A stretch of 43,913 nucleotides of DNA from assembly GCA_007695005.1 (NCBI GenBank), contig REEQ01000099.1:1-43913 (forward strand), in the 5' to 3' direction. This document shows positions 1 through 7,888 of this stretch, in pieces (within the stretch, counting starts at the first letter, position 1; the number at the start of each line of letters is the position of its first letter). Under the pieces are notes generated by a model. That model did not search any database and was not told the DNA's origin. It was given only the letters and a program-made list of their open reading frames with translations. Made by a program: the position numbers and the translations under genes. The stretch is from Wenzhouxiangellaceae bacterium (lineage in GTDB: Bacteria > Pseudomonadota > Gammaproteobacteria > Xanthomonadales > Wenzhouxiangellaceae).

Positions 1-227
1 GCGCTTGGCGTAGCCTTCAAGCTCGATCAGCTGGCCCCGTTTGCCTGGATCGGGATCGGCGAGTCTGCCTAACCAAGCCTGAGTGTTTTCCGTCGGAGCG
101 ATCTTGAAGCAAGTGTATCGCTGACTCCCAGGGGGCCTCCCATCGCTCTAATAGGTTCATCCCGACATCTCTTGGCGTTGAGCAAAGATAGGTAACATGC
201 GTGGCTGGTCAGCAACGGGAATCGTGA
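1..227. other. Window edge, unresolved; probably intergenic with a gene remnant
   Basis: A plus-strand frame open from base 1 ends at a TAA at 70-72 (24 codons including the stop) and could be the end of a gene beginning outside the window. On the minus strand another frame is open from about 140 to the left edge and reads protein-like (GQLIELEGYAKR near the edge), but it has no ATG, GTG or TTG start. It could be a decayed gene or an antisense shadow. I recognise neither product. Bases 73-227 hold the leader of the photolyase gene; no convincing -35/-10 pair was found. Confidence 0.3.
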
Positions 228-1640
228 ATGAGTCACTCGACAGCTATCGTCTGGTTCCGGCGCGATCTGCGCCTGGCCGACAATCCGGCCCTGGACCGGG
301 CCCGGCGCGAACATGAGCGCGTGGTGCCGGTATTCATCTGGGACCCGGACGCCGAGGGCGACTGGGCGCCGGGCGCGGCCGGGCGCTGGTGGTTGCATCA
401 TTCGCTGGCAGCCCTGGCCGAGCGCCTGGACCAGCGCGGCAGCCGCCTGATCATCGCCGCCGGTGATACGGCCGAGGCGCTGGAGCGGATTCGCAAGGTC
501 ACCGGCGCTGATGCCGTCTACTGGAACCGACTTTACGAGCCGGCACTCATCGAGCGCGATCGCAAGCTGAAGGCATCCCTGCGCGAGCAGGGCCTGGTGG
601 CGGAAAGCTGCAACGGTGCGCTGCTGTTCGAGCCCTGGCAGCTGGTCAAGGATGACAAGTCACCCTACCTGGTGTTCACGCCGTTCTGGAAGCAGATGCA
701 GAAGCGCTGGCAGGCGCCGTCAGTATGCCCGGAGCCGCGCCAGCTTGACGGTCCGGCGCGCTGGCCGGCCAGCTTGGCCCTGGAGGAGCTGAAGCTGCTT
801 CCCGAGATTGACTGGGCCGATGGTTTTGGTGAGCGCTGGAGTCCGGGTGAGCTGGCCGCCCGCCGCCGTCTGGAGCATTTCGTTGACGACCCGGTGACCG
901 ACTACGACGCTGCCCGCGATCGTCCGGATCGTGCCGGAACCTCGCGCCTGTCACCGCACCTGCATTTTGGTGAGGTGTCGCCTCGGCAGGTGGCCCTGGC
1001 CCTGGACGAGGCCGGCGAGCTGCCGCGCGGCAAGGGAAAACTGTCCTTGCTGCGCGAAATCGCCTGGCGGGAATTTTCCTGGTCGCTGCTGTTCCACCAT
1101 CCGCACCTGCCCGACAAGGCGCTGAAAACGCCGTTCCAGGATTTCCCCTGGCGTGACCGCGCCGATTACCAGGATGATCTCAAGGCCTGGCAGCGCGGCC
1201 AGACCGGCATTCCCATGGTCGATGCCGGTATGCGCGAGCTCTGGACCACGGGCTGGATGCACAATCGCGTGCGCATGGTCGTGGCCTCATTCCTGACCAA
1301 GAACTTGCTTATTCCCTGGCAGGAAGGCGCGAAATGGTTCTGGGACACGCTGGTCGATGCCGACCTGGGCAACAACACCCAGGGCTGGCAGTGGACCGCC
1401 GGCTGCGGCGCCGATGCCGCCCCGTATTTCCGCGTCTTCAATCCGGTCCTGCAAGGCGAAAAATTCGACCCCCAGGGTGACTATGTCAGGCGCTGGTGCC
1501 CCGAACTGGCCAAGCGCCCCGCCAAGCGCATTCACCATCCGCTGGCAGACGGCGAGCGCTGCGGCGACTACCCGCGCCCCATCGTCGATCTCAAGGGCAG
1601 CCGCGAGCGAGCCCTCGCGGCTTACCAGTCGATGCGCTGA
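228..1640 (+). CDS. phrB: Deoxyribodipyrimidine photolyase (cryptochrome/photolyase family)
   Basis: This 470-residue flavoprotein should repair cyclobutane pyrimidine dimers using blue or near-UV light, with FADH- as catalyst and a folate or deazaflavin antenna. The N-terminus has the family signature WFRRDLRLADNPAL (residues 9-22) of the Rossmann-like antenna domain. The C-terminal half carries the FAD-binding helical domain, with RAGTSRLSPHLHFGEVSPRQ-type sequence near residue 236 and the strongly conserved LGNNTQGWQWTAGCGADAAP stretch near residue 380, including the Trp of the electron-transfer chain. Length is normal for class I/III CPD photolyases; subclass is not resolved. The ATG at 228 gives the full N-terminal motif. 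It is convergent with the next gene, and their stop codons abut. A cryptochrome or (6-4) role cannot be excluded. Confidence 0.93.
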   Translation: MSHSTAIVWFRRDLRLADNPALDRARREHERVVPVFIWDPDAEGDWAPGAAGRWWLHHSLAALAERLDQRGSRLIIAAGDTAEALERIRKVTGADAVYWNRLYEPALIERDRKLKASLREQGLVAESCNGALLFEPWQLVKDDKSPYLVFTPFWKQMQKRWQAPSVCPEPRQLDGPARWPASLALEELKLLPEIDWADGFGERWSPGELAARRRLEHFVDDPVTDYDAARDRPDRAGTSRLSPHLHFGEVSPRQVALALDEAGELPRGKGKLSLLREIAWREFSWSLLFHHPHLPDKALKTPFQDFPWRDRADYQDDLKAWQRGQTGIPMVDAGMRELWTTGWMHNRVRMVVASFLTKNLLIPWQEGAKWFWDTLVDADLGNNTQGWQWTAGCGADAAPYFRVFNPVLQGEKFDPQGDYVRRWCPELAKRPAKRIHHPLADGERCGDYPRPIVDLKGSRERALAAYQSMR

Positions 1641-2615
1641 TCAGCGACCCGGGCGGTGGTGATAGCACCAGTGCCAAGGTTCCCATGAAATGCCATGGCG
1701 ATTGGCCATGCCGAAGCTTTCACGAAAGCCATAGATGCCGCCGTTGGATTTAAGCCAACGGTAGGCCCGTGAGTCGGCAAAGCTCTCTTCCAGCGGCTTG
1801 CAACCGGGGGCGGTGACATCGACCGCGCGCCCGCCGTGATGCTCGCTGTAGCCCGGAGCTGCCGACACCTTGAGAATGTCTTCCAGGGATTTGCCCTCAT
1901 TGAGTCGGCGGCGAATGAGGTTGACCTGGTAAGTGACGCCGCGGTAGGCCGAGACCAGTTGCAAGTCGATGCCGTTGTTGGCCGCAGCCGAGCGCATTCG
2001 GCCCCAGGCCGTGGCGGCAGCCGGTGTCAGGCGCTGGTCACGATTAAAGATATCCGGGCCGATCGACACCAGCGTGCTCGCTTCGGGTATCAGTTTCAGG
2101 CGCCGTCTCACGCCGTAGTTTTCCGGAATGCCGAGCTCGTCGAGCAGCTTGATGAGCTCTTTCAGTTCAGGTCGTGCCTTGGCCAGCAGGTTTTTCTCAA
2201 CGACCACCGCACCGTCGCCGTCAAGCGCTTCAGCCGTTTCGTAGCCGATCGTTGACATGAAACCGGTGACCTGCTTCTTGATCTGGCAAGTCAGGCTGCG
2301 CGCACCATAGCTCAGGGCCAGTTTTTCGACGGCGCCGAACAGCTGTCGCGGCGTGTCCGGCGCTGCCGTTTCCGGGTCCAGGTAGCAGGCCAATACCCGG
2401 GTATGGTCCAGATCCAGCGCAATCAGGCCGGCCAGGCGATTGCCGCGCGTGGCCAGCATCAGGCACTGATCCGGAATCAGCCGGGCCAGGTAGCCTTCGA
2501 TGTTGTCTGGTCGTTTGCGGCCAGCCATCATATCCGGCAGCTGATTTTCCACCAGCCGAGCGAGAGTGGGGATCTCTGCGGTTCGAGCTGGCCTTACCTT
2601 GATGCCTTCGGTCAT
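1641..2615 (-). CDS. GNAT-like domain fused to a VanY-type (M15) D-Ala-D-Ala carboxypeptidase
   Basis: This 324-residue protein appears to have two parts. Residues about 1-145 resemble a GNAT acetyltransferase fold (MTEGIKVRPARTAEIPTLARLVE start, AGLIALDLD strand, a terminal ExGY-like segment), though the acetyl-CoA loop is not a clean match. Residues about 185-324 are an M15 zinc peptidase of the VanY/DdcY group: SxHxxGxxxD at S257, H259, G262 and D266 supplies His/Asp ligands, and E312-P-W-H315 supplies the catalytic Glu and third ligand. No signal peptide or membrane segment is visible, so the peptidase is predicted to be cytosolic, which is odd for this family. I chose ATG 2615, at the start of the GNAT-like segment; an upstream extension to 2708 reads as non-coding. 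A role in muropeptide recycling is possible but unproven. Confidence 0.8.
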   Translation of the reverse strand: MTEGIKVRPARTAEIPTLARLVENQLPDMMAGRKRPDNIEGYLARLIPDQCLMLATRGNRLAGLIALDLDHTRVLACYLDPETAAPDTPRQLFGAVEKLALSYGARSLTCQIKKQVTGFMSTIGYETAEALDGDGAVVVEKNLLAKARPELKELIKLLDELGIPENYGVRRRLKLIPEASTLVSIGPDIFNRDQRLTPAAATAWGRMRSAAANNGIDLQLVSAYRGVTYQVNLIRRRLNEGKSLEDILKVSAAPGYSEHHGGRAVDVTAPGCKPLEESFADSRAYRWLKSNGGIYGFRESFGMANRHGISWEPWHWCYHHRPGR

Positions 2616-2691
2616 GCAGACTCCGATATCGGGCCCCTTGAAGCCTAATTCTTTGTCTCCTTGAATACACTCCCCCCTGGAGCTCCCTGAA

Positions 2692-2718
2692 TTGTGGTCC
2701 GGCACCATCTGTTATATT
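2692..2718 (+). promoter_or_regulatory. Candidate promoter giving a leaderless mRNA for the membrane protein at 2725
   Basis: TATATT at 2713-2718 lies 6 nt before the ATG at 2725, so transcription would be expected to begin at or next to the A of the start codon. TTGTGG at 2692-2697 is a possible -35, but the 15-bp spacer is short. No Shine-Dalgarno sequence precedes the ATG. Confidence 0.4.
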
Positions 2719-2724
2719 TCGCCA

Positions 2725-3312
2725 ATGACATCCGGACCTTTGACTTACTGGCTCGAGCAGTTAGTCCTGATCATGTTACTGGTCGGTGTCATTCTACTAC
2801 TTCCGCTGCTGCCGGCCCGCGCCTTCTTCAGTGTTTACTGGCCGCACCCGGTCGAGGAGCTGATCTTGCGCGATGGGGACCAGGCGCTGCGCAAGCTGCT
2901 GCCGGTCGGTGCAGGTGAAAATCCGGCATGGGATGTCGTTGCTCGCAGTCGTCCGCACAGCGTGGTTTCGATAGAGACCCGGGGTGGTGATGTGGTGCAT
3001 GCCTACCTGATCGGTCGGCGTGAGCAGGACAATGAACTTGACCCGGCTTCTGACAACGACACCGGGCCGAGCGTACTTCTCATTCAGCTTGCGGACGATA
3101 GCCGATTGGAGTTGGAGATTGCCGCCGTCCACCGCCTAATGCATAGTAATCGCCTCAAGCTTGTCGAGCGGGCGCGGATGACTGGTGCTCGACTGATTGA
3201 GGCCTGGTCCCAACGCCCGTCAGAAAGCGCAGCCGAGGTCGATGCGATCGAGCCCGAGCAGGGCCATGAGCAGCCTGTCGACGCCGAGGGCGACGCCGGC
3301 ACAGTCGGGTAG
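2725..3312 (+). CDS. Small single-pass membrane protein, function unknown
   Basis: This 195-residue protein has one hydrophobic segment (residues about 9-31, LEQLVLIMLLVGVILLLPLL) followed by a mostly soluble domain of mixed strands and a low-complexity acidic tail (from about residue 160, rich in E, D, Q and A). I recognise no family. The ATG at 2725 is preferred over an in-frame TTG at 2692 because a -10 element sits just before the ATG. The last 93 bp run antisense over the conserved 3' end of epmA, so the acidic tail looks like read-through after loss of an earlier stop. It is divergent from the GNAT-VanY gene. Confidence 0.65.
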   Translation: MTSGPLTYWLEQLVLIMLLVGVILLLPLLPARAFFSVYWPHPVEELILRDGDQALRKLLPVGAGENPAWDVVARSRPHSVVSIETRGGDVVHAYLIGRREQDNELDPASDNDTGPSVLLIQLADDSRLELEIAAVHRLMHSNRLKLVERARMTGARLIEAWSQRPSESAAEVDAIEPEQGHEQPVDAEGDAGTVG

Positions 3313-4143
3313 GCCTTCCGTCAGCGCCTGGAGCAGTGCCTCGTCCATCGGCATGGCAGGCAAGCCAAGTGTGTCTCGCCGACGGTTGTCCCGCTCGAAT
3401 CGCAGCCTTTGCTCCGTCGGGCAGGTCAGCTCCTGATAGCCATTGGCCAGCTCAATTGGCCCGACAAAGACCTCGAAGCGCTGGGCCAGCTCAGGTTGCT
3501 CCGGATCCAGTCGAGCCAGGGCCGCCTGACTGGCTGGGTAGTGATAAACAATGCTCAGGGCCTTTGCCGGAAGCCTTGGCTGAATATGGCTGGCGAACAG
3601 GTAGTCGAGCAAACTGTCGCAGTCGGCCGTGCCAACCAGTTCGGGTACCAGGGCGCGCAGTTCGGTCTCGCTGGCAGTCAGGGGCTCGACGCCAAGCTCG
3701 GTAAAGCAGTCTGTCCATGCGCGCCACTGGATCAGGTAGCCGTCGGCACCGATAGATGCGGCGCAGTGCAGGATCAGCTCGCAGACCTCTTTGGCCAGTC
3801 GCTGCCAGGTCCAGCCGCACCGGTACCACTCCAGTAGCAAAAACTCCGTGCGGTGCAGTCTCCCCTGCTCACTGCCGCGAAAGACCGGCCCCATTTCATA
3901 GAGGTCGCCCAGCTGTGCTGCCAGCAGGCGTTTGTGAAAATACTCGGGCGAGGTCCGCAAATAGCCATCCAGACCAGTGACCTGCAGACTCTCGATATGC
4001 GGGTCGCTGACGCCGGCCGGGGTCAGTAACGGCGTCTGGACTTCCAGCACCTGACGTTCGGCAAAAAAATCCCGGATCGCCGACAGCAACTGCGCACGCT
4101 GCTGCAGCGTTCGCCTGTCCGCGCCGGGTCGCCAGCTGGTCAC
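3220..4143 (-). CDS. epmA: Elongation factor P (R)-beta-lysine ligase
   Basis: EpmA (PoxA/YjeA/GenX) is a paralogue of the LysRS catalytic core. It activates (R)-beta-lysine and attaches it to a lysine of EF-P, which then relieves ribosome stalling at polyproline. All three class II synthetase motifs are visible in 307 residues: TPLLTPAGVSDPH near residue 38, EMGPVFRGSEQGRLHRTEF near residue 83, and GVALGVDRLLMALLG near the C-terminus. There is no anticodon-binding domain, which separates it from LysRS. It is slightly shorter than the E. coli enzyme, ending soon after motif 3. The GTG start overlaps the ppx stop in GTGA, so the gene is translationally coupled to ppx. Neither efp nor epmB is in the window. 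Confidence 0.92.
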   Translation of the reverse strand: MTSWRPGADRRTLQQRAQLLSAIRDFFAERQVLEVQTPLLTPAGVSDPHIESLQVTGLDGYLRTSPEYFHKRLLAAQLGDLYEMGPVFRGSEQGRLHRTEFLLLEWYRCGWTWQRLAKEVCELILHCAASIGADGYLIQWRAWTDCFTELGVEPLTASETELRALVPELVGTADCDSLLDYLFASHIQPRLPAKALSIVYHYPASQAALARLDPEQPELAQRFEVFVGPIELANGYQELTCPTEQRLRFERDNRRRDTLGLPAMPMDEALLQALTEGLPDCAGVALGVDRLLMALLGLDRIDLGCAF

Positions 4144-5660
4144 AGGCCCAGGGGCGAGCCGTCCAGCTCGCGCAGCGTCAAGGCGATACCTATTCGTTCC
4201 AGCTGCTGCTGTTCGAACTCCAAATCCTGGCGGGTCAGTGGGTGGGCATCCAGCCAGCCGGTGGGCAGCGCCAGCGACAGGAGTTCAGCGTTTGCACTGA
4301 CGCCGAAATCGGTCAGGTTACGATCGTTGCGGGCCCGGTTCATCGCCAGGCCAAGGCGGAGCAGGGCGAGCAGGCGTCGCGCCGAACCCTGAAGGCGGGC
4401 CGGCAGACGGCTAAGCTCCTCGCTGAGAATGCGACGCTTCTGCAGGCGCGCGAGGCAGGCCAGGAACTGCTGCTCCTGGCGGCCGAAGCCGGGCATGTCG
4501 GCATGTTCCAGAATGTAGCCGGCATGGAGATGGTCATTGTCGTGGGCGATCGCCAGACCGATTTCATGCAGCTGACTGATCCAGTGCAGCATATCGGCAT
4601 GTACGGTCGACAGCGCCCAGGCTTCGGCAACCTGCTCGAACGCGGTTCGGGTCCAGTCGTCGATGCGTTCGGCCTGGCTGCGGTCGACCTTGTAGCGTTC
4701 ACCCATGGCACGCACTGTCTGTTCGCGCGGGTCGCGGTCTTCGAGGCGGCCCAGCAGGTCATGCAGCAGTCCTTCGCGCAGGGCAAAATCGGAAACCGCC
4801 AGCTCGCTGATCTCGAGGACATTCATTACCGCCTCCAGCACGACCATGCCGCCGGCGATGACCGGTCGACGCTGTTCCGACAATGAGGCCAGTTCAAGTT
4901 TCGAGGTATCGCCGACATCGAGCGTCAGACGGCGCAGTTCGGCCAGACCGGCAGGGGTCACGCTGCGTCGATGCTCGGGATCCAGCTCGGTGATCATGTC
5001 GGCCACGGCACGGATCGTGCCGGATGAGCCGACCGCTTCGTCCCAGCCGAAGCGACGAAAGCTTTCGGCATGGGCCTGCAGCTCGGCGCCGATCTGACGC
5101 AGGCCACGCTGCCAACGGGCAGCGGTCACTCGACCATCCGGGAAAAGCGATCGGGTGACGGCGACGCAGCCAAAGCCGAGGCTCTCGGCCAGGCCGGGCT
5201 CGGCGGGGCTGGCGCCGACGACCAGCTCGGTGGAGCCGCCGCCGATGTCGATGACCAGGCGCTTGCCAGCGGGCGCAGGCATCCCCTGACCGACCCCGAG
5301 GTAGACCAGGCGAGCTTCTTCCCGGCCGCTGACGATATCGATTGGGCATCCCAGTGCGGTTTCAGCGACCACAAGAAAGGCGGCTGGATTGCGCAATCGG
5401 CGAAAGGTCTGGGTGCCGACAGCACGAATCTGCTGATCGGGAATGCCGGCAATACGCTGGCCAAAGCGGGCCAGGCTGGCAATGGCCCGCTCGCGCGTTT
5501 CGCCATCGAGGCGACCGCGGCTGTCCAGGCCGCCGCCGATGCGCACCATGTCCTTGATCCGGTCTATGACGCGGAGCTGGCCATTGTCCAGGCGGGCGAC
5601 GATCATGTGGAAACTGTTGCTGCCCAAATCAACGGCCGCGAACAGCTGCCTGTCATCCAT
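4140..5660 (-). CDS. ppx: Exopolyphosphatase / pppGpp phosphohydrolase family
   Basis: This 506-residue Ppx/GppA protein releases phosphate from the ends of polyphosphate, or dephosphorylates pppGpp; its place behind ppk1 favours Ppx. Residues 1-300 are the actin-like ASKHA phosphatase core, with DLGSNSFHMIVAR near residue 11 and IDIGGGSTELV near residue 142. The C-terminal third (from about 310) is the HD-like helical domain typical of proteobacterial Ppx, with a recognisable HADMLHWISQLHEIG segment. The ATG overlaps the ppk1 stop by 8 nt (ATGGATGA), indicating coupled translation. Length matches the family. Confidence 0.93.
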   Translation of the reverse strand: MDDRQLFAAVDLGSNSFHMIVARLDNGQLRVIDRIKDMVRIGGGLDSRGRLDGETRERAIASLARFGQRIAGIPDQQIRAVGTQTFRRLRNPAAFLVVAETALGCPIDIVSGREEARLVYLGVGQGMPAPAGKRLVIDIGGGSTELVVGASPAEPGLAESLGFGCVAVTRSLFPDGRVTAARWQRGLRQIGAELQAHAESFRRFGWDEAVGSSGTIRAVADMITELDPEHRRSVTPAGLAELRRLTLDVGDTSKLELASLSEQRRPVIAGGMVVLEAVMNVLEISELAVSDFALREGLLHDLLGRLEDRDPREQTVRAMGERYKVDRSQAERIDDWTRTAFEQVAEAWALSTVHADMLHWISQLHEIGLAIAHDNDHLHAGYILEHADMPGFGRQEQQFLACLARLQKRRILSEELSRLPARLQGSARRLLALLRLGLAMNRARNDRNLTDFGVSANAELLSLALPTGWLDAHPLTRQDLEFEQQQLERIGIALTLRELDGSPLGL

Positions 5661-7791
5661 TAGCGGCCCTTTCGATCAGGATGCCCTGGGCCGAGCGCGG
5701 TTGTTCCTCGCCGATCGGGCGCATCAGGTGATAGCTGCCGTCGCCGTGCAGTTCCCAGGCCTGAATATTGTCTTCAAAGGCCAGCTCGATGCTGTCATGG
5801 TAGACGCGCCGAGCCGCGTGCTTGTCTTCAATCGGGAAACAGGTTTCAACCCGCTGAAACAGATTGCGTTCCATCCAGTCGGCACTGGCAGCCCAGGTCT
5901 CTGACTGACCGGCGTTGGCAAAGTGATAGATCCGGCTGTGTTCGAGGAACCTGCCCAGGACGGAGCGCACACGAATATTGTCCGACAGGCCGGGAATGCC
6001 TGGACGCAGGCAGCAGATGCCTCGAACCACCAGGCGAATCTTCACGCCAGCACGGGAGGCCCGGTACAGGGCATGAATGATCCCCGGCTCGGTCAGGGAA
6101 TTCATCTTGGCGCTGATCGCGGCCTCGCGACCGGCCTCGGCATGCGCTGTTTCACGCTCGATTCGGCCGAGCAGGAAGTCGTGCAGCCCGAACGGCGACT
6201 GGACCAGCTTGTTCAACTCCTGCACCCGGCCAAGCCCGGAGAGCTGCTGGAAGATACGGTGAACATCCTGACCCAGCTCGGCATCGCCAGACAGCAGGCT
6301 CCAGTCGGTATAGGCCTTGGCCGTTCCCTGGTGGTAGTTGCCGGTACCCAGGTGCACGTAACGGACCAGGCGCCCGCGTTCGCGCCGAACCATCAACATC
6401 ATCTTGGCGTGGGTCTTGTGGCCGACGATTCCGTAGACGACCTGGACGCCGGCTTCCTGCAGGCGGGTTGCCAGGGTAATGTTGGCTTCTTCGTCAAAGC
6501 GCGCCCTGAGCTCGACGATAACCGTGACGTCCTTGCCGGCACGGGCGGCTTCGATCAGCAGGCCGACCAGGGCTGAGTCCACGCCTGTGCGGTAGAGCGT
6601 CTGCTTGATCGCCAGTACATCGGGGTCGGCCACGGCCTGGCGGACCAGGTCGACCACGGGCTGGAAGCTGTCGTAGGGGTGGTGCAGCAACCAGTCGCGC
6701 CGGCGAATCGAGGCAAACAGGTTGCTGCCGGCCTGCAGCGGCTTCGGTGTGCTGGGCTGAAACGGTGGGTATTTGAGGTCGGGGCGGTCGGCGAGGTCGC
6801 AGATTGCGCTCATCCTGTTCAGATTGACCGGTCCGTCGCAGCGATAGATATCGGCCTCCTCGATGCCGAATTTTGCGGCCAGGTAGCGGGTAATGTCTTC
6901 CGGACAGTTGTCGGCCACTTCCAGCCGCACGGCTTCGGCAAAGCCGCGCTCCATCAGCTCGCCTTCAAGTGCTCGAGCAAGATCCTCGATTTCCTCCTCG
7001 TCGACAAACAGCTCGCTGTTGCGGGTGACGCGGAACTGGTAACAGCCGCGAACCTTCATCCCCGGGAACAGCTCATCGATGAATGCATGGATGATGGACG
7101 AGAGAAAGACGAAGTCATCCGGTCCTCGGCTGTAGCTCTTGGGGACTCGGATAATGCGTGGCAGCGAGCGCGGCGCCCGCACCAGGGCCATGCCGCTGTC
7201 GCGCCCGAACGCATCACGACCCTCCAGGGCAACGGCGAAGTTGAGGCTTTTGTTGAGGATTCGCGGAAAGGGATGGGCTGGATCAAGACCGAGCGGACTA
7301 AGTACTGGCATCAGTTCCTGCCGGAAATGTCGATGCAGCCACTTGCGCTGACGTCGGGTCCACTCCGAGCGTCGAAAAATATGAATGCCTTGTTCGGCCA
7401 GCTCGGGCGTGAGCTCCTCGTTCATGACCCGGTATTGTTCATGAACCATCTCGACCACTGCATCGCGGATGACTTCCAGCGCTGCGCTGGGCGTCAAGCC
7501 GTCGGGGCCGGGCTGGTTGGCGCCGTGCTGCAGCCGTTGTCGGACCGCTGCGACGCGAACCTCAAAAAATTCGTCCAGATTGGTGCAAGAGATGCAGAGG
7601 AATCTCAGCCGTTCCAGCAGTGGCACGTTTGAGTCCCGGGCCAACTCCAGCACCCGCCGGGTAAAGGTCAGCAGGCTGAGCTCGCGGTTGAACAGCAGTT
7701 CAGGAGGTGACAGATCATCTTCTTGCCACTGTTCGATCGCAGCAGCGTGCTGTCGCACTTCAAGAATGGACTCGGTGGCCGGTTTTGGCAT
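5653..7791 (-). CDS. ppk: Polyphosphate kinase 1
   Basis: PPK1 reversibly polymerises the gamma phosphate of ATP into inorganic polyphosphate through a phosphohistidine. The 712-residue chain has the N-terminal, head and two PLD-like catalytic domains. LLFNRELSLLTFTRRVLE near residue 30 is the family N-terminal signature. H461 in THAKMML is the phosphorylated PLD-type histidine, and H618 in HSRIYHF is the second active-site histidine; their separation of 157 residues is what I recall for E. coli PPK1 (435/592). A GTG at 7824 would add 11 residues, but the predicted transcription start lies inside that extension, so ATG 7791 is preferred. It is the first gene of ppk-ppx-epmA. Confidence 0.95.
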   Translation of the reverse strand: MPKPATESILEVRQHAAAIEQWQEDDLSPPELLFNRELSLLTFTRRVLELARDSNVPLLERLRFLCISCTNLDEFFEVRVAAVRQRLQHGANQPGPDGLTPSAALEVIRDAVVEMVHEQYRVMNEELTPELAEQGIHIFRRSEWTRRQRKWLHRHFRQELMPVLSPLGLDPAHPFPRILNKSLNFAVALEGRDAFGRDSGMALVRAPRSLPRIIRVPKSYSRGPDDFVFLSSIIHAFIDELFPGMKVRGCYQFRVTRNSELFVDEEEIEDLARALEGELMERGFAEAVRLEVADNCPEDITRYLAAKFGIEEADIYRCDGPVNLNRMSAICDLADRPDLKYPPFQPSTPKPLQAGSNLFASIRRRDWLLHHPYDSFQPVVDLVRQAVADPDVLAIKQTLYRTGVDSALVGLLIEAARAGKDVTVIVELRARFDEEANITLATRLQEAGVQVVYGIVGHKTHAKMMLMVRRERGRLVRYVHLGTGNYHQGTAKAYTDWSLLSGDAELGQDVHRIFQQLSGLGRVQELNKLVQSPFGLHDFLLGRIERETAHAEAGREAAISAKMNSLTEPGIIHALYRASRAGVKIRLVVRGICCLRPGIPGLSDNIRVRSVLGRFLEHSRIYHFANAGQSETWAASADWMERNLFQRVETCFPIEDKHAARRVYHDSIELAFEDNIQAWELHGDGSYHLMRPIGEEQPRSAQGILIERAANG

Positions 7792-7824
7792 CGTTGGAGC
7801 GCCTGTGCAGCGGATTCTGGCCAC

Positions 7825-7859
7825 ACTGTAACGTAAAGCACTTGTCAGATTTTTGACAC
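7825..7859 (-). promoter_or_regulatory. PhoB-like box and -10 element driving ppk-ppx-epmA
   Basis: On the minus strand bases 7859-7842 read GTGTCAAAAATCTGACAA, matching the two-heptamer PhoB box (CTGTCAT-4nt-CTGTCAY) at 14 of 18 positions. Eleven nt further downstream is TACAGT (7830-7825), a 4/6 match to the -10 consensus. In PhoB-activated promoters the box replaces the -35 about 10-11 bp upstream of the -10, so the geometry fits. The element lies in the 64-nt gap between bepA and ppk. The inference is induction by phosphate starvation. Confidence 0.7.
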
Positions 7860-7888
7860 GAATCAGACCGTGCCGGGGCGGTGTGGGC

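Noticed and set aside
1-140. Protein-like minus-strand frame at the left edge
   Set aside because: No start codon between its upstream stop and the edge; kept only as part of an unresolved region.
1836-2255. Long open frames antisense to the GNAT-VanY gene
   Set aside because: High-GC shadow frames with no recognisable motif; the opposite strand encodes a clear protein.
6679-7632. 317-codon plus-strand open frame antisense to ppk
   Set aside because: Lacks family features and is fully covered by PPK1 with its catalytic histidines.
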